Source: Ignavibacteriales bacterium (GTDB lineage: Bacteria; Bacteroidota; Ignavibacteria; T3Sed10-11). From it: 8,251 nt of DNA. The stretch is from assembly GCA_003560935.1 (NCBI GenBank), contig PWJF01000098.1:1-8251 (forward strand), in the 5' to 3' direction. The notes beneath the pieces are model-generated. The model made no database searches, was not told the DNA's origin, and saw only the letters and a list, made by a program, of their open reading frames with translations. Of this stretch, positions 1 to 6,405 are shown piece by piece. The first letter of the stretch is position 1, and each line of letters opens with the position of its first letter. Made by a program: the position numbers and the translations under genes.

Positions 1-2
1 CC

Positions 3-425
3 GATGAACTGTACACTGTCGAACGCGTCAGGGGTGCATTCTTAAACGGGAAACAAATACACGTCTCACAAACGGATAAACTTATAGACAGCATACTGAT
101 AACCGGATTTCCGTATAACGTTCATGAAAACCCGGATTCAACAATCGAACGGTTCGTCGATTTCCTCATGGAAGCGCAGGCGGTGCGCCGGCTCGGGTCG
201 GCGGCAATAGATCTCTGCTACATAGCCGCCGGACGGGGTGACGGGTTCTGGGAAGCATTCATTCAACCGTGGGACATTGCAGCAGGCATATTGCTGGTCG
301 AAGAAGCCGGCGGGACGGTTACCGATTTTAACGGCAACCCGATCGGTGCAAATTCACCCCGAATTCTCGCGACAAACGGAAGAATACACGATGAAATGCT
401 CCGGGTTTTAGAAAAACGCTTATAG
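3..425 (+). CDS. Inositol-1-monophosphatase family protein (SuhB-like), 5'-truncated
   Basis: The gene enters from the left edge; reading from base 3 gives an open frame of 140 residues ending in TAG at 423-425. The visible part is the C-terminal half of the Mg2+-dependent, Li+-sensitive inositol monophosphatase fold. The core VRRLGSAAIDLCYIAAGRGDGFWE is followed by the family's second signature, PWDIAAGILLVEEAGG, whose Asp is a metal ligand, and then by TVTDFNGNP and a final ILATNGRIHDEML helix. Known members hydrolyse inositol phosphates, and SuhB-type proteins also take part in rRNA antitermination; the substrate here cannot be told. The N-terminal metal site (the DPxDGT region) lies outside the window. 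An internal ATG at 168 is not the start, because family-like sequence continues upstream of it. The gene converges on the ferredoxin gene with only 15 bases between stop codons and no visible terminator. Confidence 0.93.
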   Translation, partial: DELYTVERVRGAFLNGKQIHVSQTDKLIDSILITGFPYNVHENPDSTIERFVDFLMEAQAVRRLGSAAIDLCYIAAGRGDGFWEAFIQPWDIAAGILLVEEAGGTVTDFNGNPIGANSPRILATNGRIHDEMLRVLEKRL

Positions 426-440
426 CTGAATCGGGAATAT

Positions 441-881
441 TTACAACAATTTCAACATATCCATTAGTATCAATGCAATAATTATCAGCAAGCCGCCGCC
501 GAAAATGACAATAGCTGCAAAGTTGGCAAGACGCAGCTTGGTTTCTTGCATATCGATGGACACCTCCGGATTGGTTTTTACCTCCATATCGTCTTTGATT
601 TCAATTCTGCACGATAGCCGTACATCCTTACCCCACGTACGGGCATAAAACGGCTGCAAGCCGCGCAATGCACTAATTTCCCGGTCAGTTTGCGGTGACG
701 CTCCCTTACCGTCAACGATTTCAACTCTGCATGTACCGCATAATCCGAATCCCCTGCAATTAAAAATTTTATCCAACCCCCGATACGGACTGATTCCGTT
801 TTGTAATGCAACTTTTCTCAGATTAGCTCCCTCAGCCACCTCAATTTTTTTTTCTTCATTCACGAAATGAACAACAGGCAT
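441..881 (-). CDS. 2Fe-2S ferredoxin with C-terminal membrane anchor
   Basis: This 146-residue protein has a beta-grasp 2Fe-2S ferredoxin domain at about residues 1-97. The cluster ligands are Cys42, Cys48, Cys51 (NCRGFGLCGTC) and Cys91 (LSCRIEI), the spacing of plant-type ferredoxins. Residues 98-117 form a charged linker, and about 121-140 (NFAAIVIFGGGLLIIIALIL) are a strongly hydrophobic segment ending in DMLKLL. No signal peptide is present, so the likely topology is a cytoplasmic electron carrier held to the inner membrane by a C-terminal tail. The ATG at 879-881 is preceded by GGAGA (891-895) at a 9-base gap, and MPVVHFVNEE is a normal domain start. The remnant of a CBS-domain gene ends 32 bases upstream on the same strand, so this gene may be transcribed from that remnant's promoter. 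The redox partner is unknown. Confidence 0.88.
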   Translation of the reverse strand: MPVVHFVNEEKKIEVAEGANLRKVALQNGISPYRGLDKIFNCRGFGLCGTCRVEIVDGKGASPQTDREISALRGLQPFYARTWGKDVRLSCRIEIKDDMEVKTNPEVSIDMQETKLRLANFAAIVIFGGGLLIIIALILMDMLKLL

Positions 882-913
882 CGACGATTATCTCCGTATG
901 TATTTTTTTATAA

Positions 914-1071
914 TTAATATTTCTTCTCCATTCCGGGAGGAACGGTAAAGATATATTGTTCAATGAACTCGATAGTCTCTTCCTTCCCGCTCATATCCAG
1001 GGCGAGCAGATCGCGAATAGACAAAATGCCGATCAGATGCTCATCCTGAGGATGTCTTTTATTGTTTTCAT
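914..1071 (-). pseudogene. Remnant of a CBS-domain protein gene, internally deleted and frameshifted
   Basis: On the minus strand, an ATG at 1069-1071 opens MKTIKDILRMSI followed by TGA. MKT(I/V)KDIL is a typical start of small two-CBS-domain proteins. Another frame of the same DNA then reads EHLIGILSIRDLLALDMSG and continues KEETIEFIEQYIFTVPPGMEKKY to a TAA at 914-916. GILSIRDLL is the closing strand-helix of a CBS domain, and (E)TIEFIEQYI resembles the usual C-terminal tail of that family. Roughly the first 10 and last 45-50 residues are therefore present, while the middle of a protein usually near 140 residues is missing and the two ends are out of frame. I see the two reading frames directly; that they are one deleted gene is inferred from remembered family sequence. 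The CBS-like frame happens to run in from the ubiB stop codon at 1135-1137, but that gene ends normally. Confidence 0.62.
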
Positions 1072-1102
1072 AGTGTGTGTACCGGATGAGTAATTAGTGT
1101 AA

Positions 1103-1131
1103 ATTATACTATCTTTATCGCAAAAAATCAA
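1103..1131 (-). promoter_or_regulatory. Sigma-70-like promoter in front of the CBS remnant
   Basis: On the minus strand, TTGATT (1126-1131) and TATAAT (1103-1108) are separated by exactly 17 bases. Transcription would start near 1096, about 25 bases before the remnant's ATG at 1071. With the CBS gene broken, the promoter would read straight through about 180 bases of dead sequence into the ferredoxin gene. This is assigned from sequence match alone. Confidence 0.55.
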
Positions 1132-1134
1132 AGG

Positions 1135-2811
1135 TCAGATTTTCCCCGAGCGAAGGATGGCAATGACCAGCCAGAGGCCGAGAACTGCTGCAAAAAGATA
1201 TCCGATTATACCGAAGATCGAAAATCCGAACAACATGGGGCCGCGGTCCAATTGCATAACCAGCGATGAACCGACTATTAACGATGCGATGATCATGCCG
1301 AATGTTAACCGGTTCGACGAACGGTCCATCTCGAGAATAAATTTTTCCAACCCCTCATGATGCAGTTGTACAAGCATCTTTCCCTTCTTTAACTTCTGAA
1401 TAATTTCCTCGAGATCTGCCGGAAGCATTTTAACGGTCATCCTGAGCCGGTCAAACAGATTCATTATCTCACGCGCCTGCCGTCTCGGATCAAACCGTCT
1501 GTACATAAACGACTCGATAAACGGCTTCGCCTCGGCAACCATATCGAATTTCGGATCAAGCATTCGACCGACTCCGGCAGATACCAACAACATTCTGCCC
1601 ATCGTTGCAAGATTGACCGGCAAGATTATCCGGTGCCTTCGAAAAACGGCAAGCATGTCGCTCAGTATCTTTTGTGCGTCTAGTTTATCGAGGGGGAGCC
1701 CGTAGTACCGGTCGACGAATTCCATCATATCATACTTCAGCAATGAAATATCGGTATCGTCTTCGAGAACGTTGAGCATCTTGAAAACGTGTATCGCTTT
1801 TTCGACGTCACGATTCACTACGGCGTGAAGCAACATGCTCAAATTCTCGTTTGTCTCCTCGTCAAGTCTGCCGACGATTCCGAAATCGACGGCAGCAATG
1901 ACGCTGTTTTCCATAACAAAGAAATTGCCGGGGTGCGGATCACCGTGGAAGAACCGGTCTTCAAACACTTCCTTCAATATTGCGCGTGCCCCGTTGCTCG
2001 CAATCGCTTTTTTATCGTATCCCCTTTTTTCAATCTCTTCGAAGTTGGTGATCTTGACACCGTCGATATAATCTATAGTGAGAATCTTTTCCGTAGTGTA
2101 ATCCCAGTAAACCGCGGGGATAAAGAACGTGTCGATGTTCTCAAAGTTAATGCGGAATCGTTCCGCCGCATGTCCTTCAGCAACAAAATCAAGTTCGCGG
2201 CGGATGGTCGATGAAAATTGATCCACCAATGCTACCGGCCGGTACCACCGTGCTTCGGGTATATGCCGTTCAAACACGTTTGCAAGCTCTTTCAGGATTT
2301 GCAGGTCTGTTTCGATAACGCGGCGGATATTCGGGCGCTGTACCTTTACAGCGACCCGTGAGCCGTCGGGTAGTGACGCACGATGAACCTGTGCGATCGA
2401 ACCGGAAGCGATCGGCATCTCCTCAAAGCGTGTGAATAACGATTCCGGGTCCTTACCCAATTCGGTAAGAAAAATACGCTTGACCTCTTCGATCTGGAAC
2501 GGGTCGACTTTATCCTGCAGCTTCTCGAGTTCGCGGATGTAATCATCCGGTATGATATCGGGTCTGGTACTGAGTACCTGTCCGAACTTTACGAACGTCG
2601 GACCAAGCTCCGTCAGTGCCAGCCGGATTCGTTCAGCGGTCGGCTGCTCGGCTTTTTTTCGCCCGCGCCGTTTCAACAAACGGCGTGATATAATATCGGG
2701 ACCGATACGTTCTACAATATCGTCGAACCCGTATTTCGCCAGCACAAAAACAACCTGACGGTAACGTCCCAGTCGTCTGTATGTTTTATATACTTTAAGC
2801 GGCTGGACCAT
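1135..2811 (-). CDS. UbiB/AarF/COQ8-family protein kinase-like (ABC1) protein
   Basis: This 558-residue protein belongs to the atypical kinase-like ABC1/COQ8 family, whose bacterial UbiB members support quinone biosynthesis and whose archetypes act as ATPases. Visible motifs in order are KFGQ (75-78), the alanine-loop equivalent ASGSIAQVH (135-143), the VAVKVQRP strand with the ATP-binding Lys156, RRELDF (204-209), the catalytic-loop HGDPHPGN (289-296) and the metal-binding DFG (309-311). Two hydrophobic helices near 503-521 and 527-553 close the protein, as is typical of membrane-anchored UbiB. Length and motifs are complete. The ATG at 2809-2811 lies inside the end of the phasin-like gene, a 17-base overlap that suggests translational coupling; AGGA sits very close, two bases before the ATG. 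The link to quinone synthesis is family knowledge, and nothing in the neighbourhood identifies the quinone. Confidence 0.93.
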   Translation of the reverse strand: MVQPLKVYKTYRRLGRYRQVVFVLAKYGFDDIVERIGPDIISRRLLKRRGRKKAEQPTAERIRLALTELGPTFVKFGQVLSTRPDIIPDDYIRELEKLQDKVDPFQIEEVKRIFLTELGKDPESLFTRFEEMPIASGSIAQVHRASLPDGSRVAVKVQRPNIRRVIETDLQILKELANVFERHIPEARWYRPVALVDQFSSTIRRELDFVAEGHAAERFRINFENIDTFFIPAVYWDYTTEKILTIDYIDGVKITNFEEIEKRGYDKKAIASNGARAILKEVFEDRFFHGDPHPGNFFVMENSVIAAVDFGIVGRLDEETNENLSMLLHAVVNRDVEKAIHVFKMLNVLEDDTDISLLKYDMMEFVDRYYGLPLDKLDAQKILSDMLAVFRRHRIILPVNLATMGRMLLVSAGVGRMLDPKFDMVAEAKPFIESFMYRRFDPRRQAREIMNLFDRLRMTVKMLPADLEEIIQKLKKGKMLVQLHHEGLEKFILEMDRSSNRLTFGMIIASLIVGSSLVMQLDRGPMLFGFSIFGIIGYLFAAVLGLWLVIAILRSGKI

Positions 2812-3115
2812 CGTCCTGCTTTGCTTTTAACTCGCTTTCGAGTTCTTCCACCCGCTTTTGCAATTCAAGATATTCATCGCGCGTCGGAAGACCCATATCA
2901 TGCACAACTTTCTTCACATAATCGCGGACCGTCTTGAAAAGTTTTTCCTGTTCTTCCTGTACACGGGTAAGCATATCTTCGAGGACCTTACTGCGGTCTT
3001 TTTCCGCTACCTCACCGCGTTTAATCATATCATCGACCAGTTCTTCTGCTTTTTCTCTTGTCAGACTGGCAAGGCCGAGTCCGAACAAGTACGTTTTTTT
3101 GAGGAAATCAAACAT
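2795..3115 (-). CDS. Phasin-like small helical protein
   Basis: This 106-residue protein starts MFDFLKKTYLFGLGLASLTREKAEELVDDM. The open frame extends 20 codons further upstream, but the ATG at 3113-3115 is preceded by AAGGAGA (3122-3128) at a 6-base gap, so this start is well supported. After a short amphipathic N-terminus the protein is almost all charged helix. It ends MGLPTRDEYLELQKRVEELESELKAKQ, split here by the GLPTR turn and a heptad-like coiled coil (about residues 79-100). This is the layout of the PhaF/PhaI-like family annotated as 'polyhydroxyalkanoate synthesis regulator phasin'. Such proteins bind granule or membrane surfaces and oligomerise through the coiled coil. No PHA synthase is visible here, so a PHA role is uncertain. 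Its 3' end overlaps ubiB by 17 bases, which suggests a joint function or at least co-translation. Confidence 0.78.
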   Translation of the reverse strand: MFDFLKKTYLFGLGLASLTREKAEELVDDMIKRGEVAEKDRSKVLEDMLTRVQEEQEKLFKTVRDYVKKVVHDMGLPTRDEYLELQKRVEELESELKAKQDDGPAA

Positions 3116-3121
3116 GGTTAT

Positions 3122-3128
3122 TCTCCTT
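3122..3128 (-). promoter_or_regulatory. Strong ribosome binding site of the phasin-like gene
   Basis: AAGGAGA on the minus strand lies 6 bases before the ATG at 3113-3115. It decides the start against the longer open frame beginning at 3175, whose extra residues (MQYIYISSIKWD...) do not look like part of the family. Confidence 0.75.
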
Positions 3129-3193
3129 ATTAGAATTGCATCCCATTTGATACTACTAATGTATATATATTGCACTACGGGAGCAAGGGTCTC

Positions 3194-4519
3194 TCAAAAA
3201 TCCTTATACCCGTCCTTATCAGCCATCCCGTAAATGAGTTTTGGCGGTTGAACCTTCTGATCGCTCAATCTATATGCTTTACGAATCCGTTGCACCGCAT
3301 CCTGAACACCATCCCGGTTATTTCCGTACACCGTTGCGATTGATTCATTTTTTTGCATCGATTCGCCGATCTTTTTATGAATCACAACACCCGCAGTATA
3401 ATCAATTGAATCGCCGATTTTTCTCCTCCCCGCACCGGTTACCAGCCCCGCTAATCCAACTCCATGGTTATCGATTGTGGTAACGGTTCCCTCACCTCCA
3501 AGCATTACCTCTTCGGAATACCTGGCCTTTTTATATTTCGACGGGTTTTCGATATAAGATATATCCCCTCCCTGCTCGCTTACCAATTGCAGAAATTTTT
3601 CGAACGCCGCACCCGACTCGATCGCTTTTCGCGCCATGCCTTCTCCTTTATTGATCGATGTCGATCTCCCTCCGAGATAGATCATTGCACCAGCAAGCCG
3701 GTACGTTACTTCCATCAAATCATTACCAGGTTCACCTTTCATGCATCGGATACACTCTTCGATTTCCAGCCAGTTTCCAACTGCATTGCCAAGCGGTTGG
3801 TTCATATCGGTAATATATCCGATTGTCCGTTTACCGAATGCTTCACCGGTATTGATGAGGGTCTGTGCAAGCTCGATTGCCTGATCTTTCTCCTGCATAA
3901 ATGCTCCGCTTCCGGTTTTCACATCGAGCACCAGAGCGTCGATTCCTTCGGCTAATTTCTTACTCATGATGCTTCCGGCAATAAGCGGGATGCACTCGAC
4001 CGTTGCCGTTACATCGCGGAGTGCGTACATCTTTTTATCGGCGGGTGCAATGTCTTTTGTTTGTCCGATCATCACCACACCGATTTTCTCGATTACTTTT
4101 TTATATGTCGGGATATCGAGATCGGTACGGAAGCCGGGAATCGACTCCAGTTTATCCAGCGTTCCCCCCGTGTGACCGAGCCCGCGTCCTGATATCATCG
4201 GCACCGGTGCACCGCACGCGGCCACAAGCGGTGCAAGAATGATCGACACCTTGTCGCCGACACCGCCGGTGGAATGCTTATCGACCTTTATGCCCGGTAT
4301 CGATGAGAGATCGACAACGGTTCCCGAATGCAGCATGACTCGTGTAAATTCCTTCATCTCCGATTCGGTCATACCGCGGAAAAAAACCGCCATAAGCCAT
4401 GCCGCCATCTGATAATCGGGGATATTGCCGTTAACGTAGCCGTTTACAAAATACTGTAATTCATCGGGTGTTAACGCTTCTCCTTGTCTTTTTTTTCTTA
4501 TAAGCTCAACCGGGATCAT
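3194..4519 (-). CDS. Pyrimidine-nucleoside (thymidine) phosphorylase
   Basis: This 441-residue enzyme of nucleoside phosphorylase family II catalyses phosphorolysis of thymidine, and possibly uridine, to the free base and (deoxy)ribose-1-phosphate in cytoplasmic salvage. The phosphate loop KHSTGGVGDK (81-90) and the signature SGRGLGHTGGTLDKLE (110-125) are intact. His82, Arg168, Ser183 and Lys187 fall where E. coli DeoA has its pyrimidine-binding residues, offset by three. A C-terminal PYNP domain (about 340-425, containing GGEGTVTTIDNHG and GVVIHKKIG) separates it from anthranilate phosphoribosyltransferase. Length matches E. coli DeoA (440) and Bacillus Pdp (433). I chose the ATG at 4517-4519; a GTG at 4526-4528 adds only three residues, and neither has a strong Shine-Dalgarno. 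Sequence alone does not firmly separate deoA from pdp specificity. It probably shares a transcript with the genes on either side (57- and 78-base gaps). Confidence 0.93.
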   Translation of the reverse strand: MIPVELIRKKRQGEALTPDELQYFVNGYVNGNIPDYQMAAWLMAVFFRGMTESEMKEFTRVMLHSGTVVDLSSIPGIKVDKHSTGGVGDKVSIILAPLVAACGAPVPMISGRGLGHTGGTLDKLESIPGFRTDLDIPTYKKVIEKIGVVMIGQTKDIAPADKKMYALRDVTATVECIPLIAGSIMSKKLAEGIDALVLDVKTGSGAFMQEKDQAIELAQTLINTGEAFGKRTIGYITDMNQPLGNAVGNWLEIEECIRCMKGEPGNDLMEVTYRLAGAMIYLGGRSTSINKGEGMARKAIESGAAFEKFLQLVSEQGGDISYIENPSKYKKARYSEEVMLGGEGTVTTIDNHGVGLAGLVTGAGRRKIGDSIDYTAGVVIHKKIGESMQKNESIATVYGNNRDGVQDAVQRIRKAYRLSDQKVQPPKLIYGMADKDGYKDF

Positions 4520-4576
4520 AGATTTCACTTGACACTATTTTTTTTATCATCATATAAAGGCAGGCACTCGCTCACG

Positions 4577-4768
4577 TTACGATTCAACTTTTACGGCAAA
4601 CTCTTTTTCACACCGGGTGCATTTATATTCAATCGTCACCCAGTTGTTGCGCTCATAGTAACTTAATTCGGCAAGCTCACCGTCACACGTTCGCACCATA
4701 CATCGTTTTAAATCAAGCCTGTAGGTACGATCCGCCGGATAATGATCATTTTCGTGTTCACGCTCCAT
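4577..4768 (-). CDS. Small four-cysteine (zinc-ribbon-like) protein of unknown function
   Basis: This is a 63-residue acidic, polar protein. A TTG start at 4783 would add five residues, but the ATG at 4766-4768 has AAAGGA (4775-4780) at a 6-base gap and is preferred. Counting from that ATG, the four cysteines are Cys23 and Cys28 (KRCMVRTCDGE) and Cys50 and Cys53 (YKCTRCEKEF), with an aromatic-rich strand between them (ELSYYERNNWVTIEY). Two cysteine pairs separated by about 21 residues and beta-like sequence suggest a rubredoxin-type zinc ribbon. The first pair is CxxxxC instead of the usual CxxC, so metal binding is inferred. I do not recognise the family. It is the first gene of the minus-strand block, 57 bases before the nucleoside phosphorylase, and has its own candidate promoter. 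Confidence 0.72.
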   Translation of the reverse strand: MEREHENDHYPADRTYRLDLKRCMVRTCDGELAELSYYERNNWVTIEYKCTRCEKEFAVKVES

Positions 4769-4788
4769 GGTGTGTCCTTTCAAAAATT

Positions 4789-4817
4789 AGTGTACAAAAA
4801 ATACTGTTGAATAACAA
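4789..4817 (-). promoter_or_regulatory. Candidate promoter of the minus-strand block
   Basis: On the minus strand, TTGTTA (4812-4817) and TACACT (4789-4794) are 17 bases apart, each matching the sigma-70 consensus at four of six positions. Transcription would begin near 4782, leaving a short leader of about 14 bases that still contains the AAAGGA ribosome binding site before the ATG at 4768. Confidence 0.42.
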
Positions 4818-4820
4818 ATT

Positions 4821-4849
4821 TTGATATTAAACATTTGAATCTTTATCTT
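4821..4849 (+). promoter_or_regulatory. Candidate promoter of the symporter gene
   Basis: TTGATA (4821-4826) and TATCTT (4844-4849) are 17 bases apart in the AT-rich divergent spacer. Other weak pairs exist, for example TTGAAT at 4835-4840 with TATATC at 4859-4864, so the exact site is uncertain. If correct, this promoter stands back to back with the minus-strand one, with -35 boxes only 3 bases apart. Confidence 0.3.
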
Positions 4850-4911
4850 AATAGAATTTATATCATGGATATTTGACGCATATATACTCATCTGCATGAA
4901 AGGGTAACCTC

Positions 4912-6405
4912 GTGATATACCTCTGGTTTGTCATTGCGTATCTCTCTCTTCTTATGTCGATTTCCATACGGAAGAGTTTCCTTGTAAAAGGACAAGAAGA
5001 TTTCATGGTTGCGGGGCGCTCCGTCCCGACATATCGGCTCGTCGGCACACTTCTATGTACCTGGATTGGCTCGGGGAGTTTGCTGGCGGGTGCGGGACTC
5101 GCCGCCCGTGTCGGCTTTTCCGAACTCTGGATGGCAGCGGGCGCATGGGTGGGCATCGTGATCGTGTTCTTCCTTGCCGCCCGCGTGAGAAGAATTGCGC
5201 AATATACGGTCCCGGATATTCTCGAACTCCGATATAATAAGTGGGCGCGCGTCCTCGGAACGATTGCGATTGTTATCGCCTACACCACGATCGTCGGGTA
5301 TCAATTTCGAGGCGGGGGATTCGTGCTCGATCTGGTTGCGGGTATAGATATGAAATGGGGTGTCATCATCACCGCAATGTTTATAATCACCTTTACCGCC
5401 TTTGCGGGCATGATGTCTATTACGGCAGTAGATATAATAAACGGTGCGGTCATTACCCTTGCGGTTCTCATAGCCGTTCCGGTTGTGTTCGTAAATGTCG
5501 GTGGTGCAGATCATTTAACGGCTACCCTTGATCCATCGTTTTTCACAGTCTTCGGTGATCATACTTTCATATGGGCAATGGGTATATTTTTTCCCACATT
5601 CTTTTTATTGTTGGGTGAATCGAGCATGTATCAGAAATTTTTCTCAGCAAAAAATGAGAAAGCTGCGAAGTCGTCGGTCGTATGGTGGATCATCGGAACC
5701 ATCATTGTCGAAACCGCAATCGCATCGCTGGCGATATTTGCAAACAGCTACTTTAATTTTACCGGTGCAGATACCGAGCGTATTATTCTTCATACTGCAC
5801 GAAACAGTATTGAAGTTGGATTGCCCATATGGGGCGGCTTGCTTCTGTTCGGCGCCGCAGTCGCAATAATAACTTCGACGGGTAATAGTTTTCTACTCAC
5901 TCCCTCGACAAACTTGACTCGAGATATCTATCAACGGTTCATCAATCCGGATGCATCTCAGCAGAGACTTATCCTATTTCAGCGGCTTATGGTAGTGAGT
6001 CTCGGGATGCTGGCATATGTCCTACTTACACAATTCGAGACAGTACTCGCGATGGCGCTTACCGCATATACCATGATAGGAACCGGATTAACGCCGGCGC
6101 TGTTAGCGGCATTTTTATGGAAACGGGTGACCGTTGCCGGCGGCGTCGCATCCATATCGGTCGGCATGGGATTCACGTTACTCATCACCATTGCAAACTC
6201 CATTTCGCGGTCGATGCGAGAGGTACCTATCTTAAGTGAAGAGTACATCGTTCTTCCGGCAGCAGGAGCGTCGATTCTTACGCTCATCGTCGTATCACTT
6301 TTAACGCCGCCATCACCGCGTGAGAAATGGGAACGGTTTTATACGAAGGAAGCATCTCTTGAAGAAGCTATTCAAGAACAAAAGGAGATACAGAAAGAAG
6401 AATGA
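4912..6405 (+). CDS. Sodium:solute symporter (SSS/SLC5 family), substrate unknown
   Basis: This 497-residue integral membrane protein has about 13 hydrophobic segments and a short charged C-terminal tail (about 466-497, ending EAIQEQKEIQKEE). Family hallmarks include the short N-terminal helix followed by GQEDFMVAGRSVP (27-39), TWIGSGSLLAGAG in the first core helix (50-62) and YTVPDILELRYNKWAR (97-112). In the region equivalent to core TM8, AIITSTGNSFLLTPSTNLTR leads into DIYQRF at about 318-343. The hydroxyl residues Thr321/Ser322/Thr323 lie where vSGLT-type transporters coordinate Na+, so Na+-coupled uptake is likely. The substrate (sugar, amino acid, carboxylate or other) cannot be assigned. 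The start is a GTG at 4912 with AAAGGG (4899-4904) at a 7-base gap. The stop overlaps the ATG of the next gene (ATGA), implying translational coupling. Confidence 0.9.
   Translation: MIYLWFVIAYLSLLMSISIRKSFLVKGQEDFMVAGRSVPTYRLVGTLLCTWIGSGSLLAGAGLAARVGFSELWMAAGAWVGIVIVFFLAARVRRIAQYTVPDILELRYNKWARVLGTIAIVIAYTTIVGYQFRGGGFVLDLVAGIDMKWGVIITAMFIITFTAFAGMMSITAVDIINGAVITLAVLIAVPVVFVNVGGADHLTATLDPSFFTVFGDHTFIWAMGIFFPTFFLLLGESSMYQKFFSAKNEKAAKSSVVWWIIGTIIVETAIASLAIFANSYFNFTGADTERIILHTARNSIEVGLPIWGGLLLFGAAVAIITSTGNSFLLTPSTNLTRDIYQRFINPDASQQRLILFQRLMVVSLGMLAYVLLTQFETVLAMALTAYTMIGTGLTPALLAAFLWKRVTVAGGVASISVGMGFTLLITIANSISRSMREVPILSEEYIVLPAAGASILTLIVVSLLTPPSPREKWERFYTKEASLEEAIQEQKEIQKEE

Noticed and set aside
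426..440. A bidirectional terminator between the convergent phosphatase and ferredoxin genes
   Set aside because: The 15-base gap contains no stem-loop and no T-run.
1789..2214. A 141-residue open frame on the plus strand inside the UbiB gene
   Set aside because: It lies antisense to an unbroken, motif-complete kinase-like gene, has no ribosome binding site of note and resembles no family.
3116..3175. N-terminal extension of the phasin-like protein by 20 residues
   Set aside because: The ATG at 3113-3115 has an AAGGAGA site at ideal distance, while the upstream ATG has none and the extra residues are not family-like.
3170..3193. A terminator after the nucleoside phosphorylase gene
   Set aside because: Only a weak five-base stem (GGGAG with CTCTC) can be drawn, with no following T-run on the minus strand, so read-through into the phasin-like gene is more likely.
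1092..4794. A shared 10-base string AATTAGTGTA at 1092-1101 and 4785-4794, both overlapping or adjoining candidate minus-strand -10 boxes
   Set aside because: Only ten AT-rich bases in two places. This is expected by chance in such spacers, and flanking bases do not extend the match.
5053..5514. A 153-residue minus-strand open frame inside the symporter gene
   Set aside because: Its low-complexity, His/Arg/Asp-rich composition is typical of a shadow frame, and the opposite strand encodes a clear transporter.
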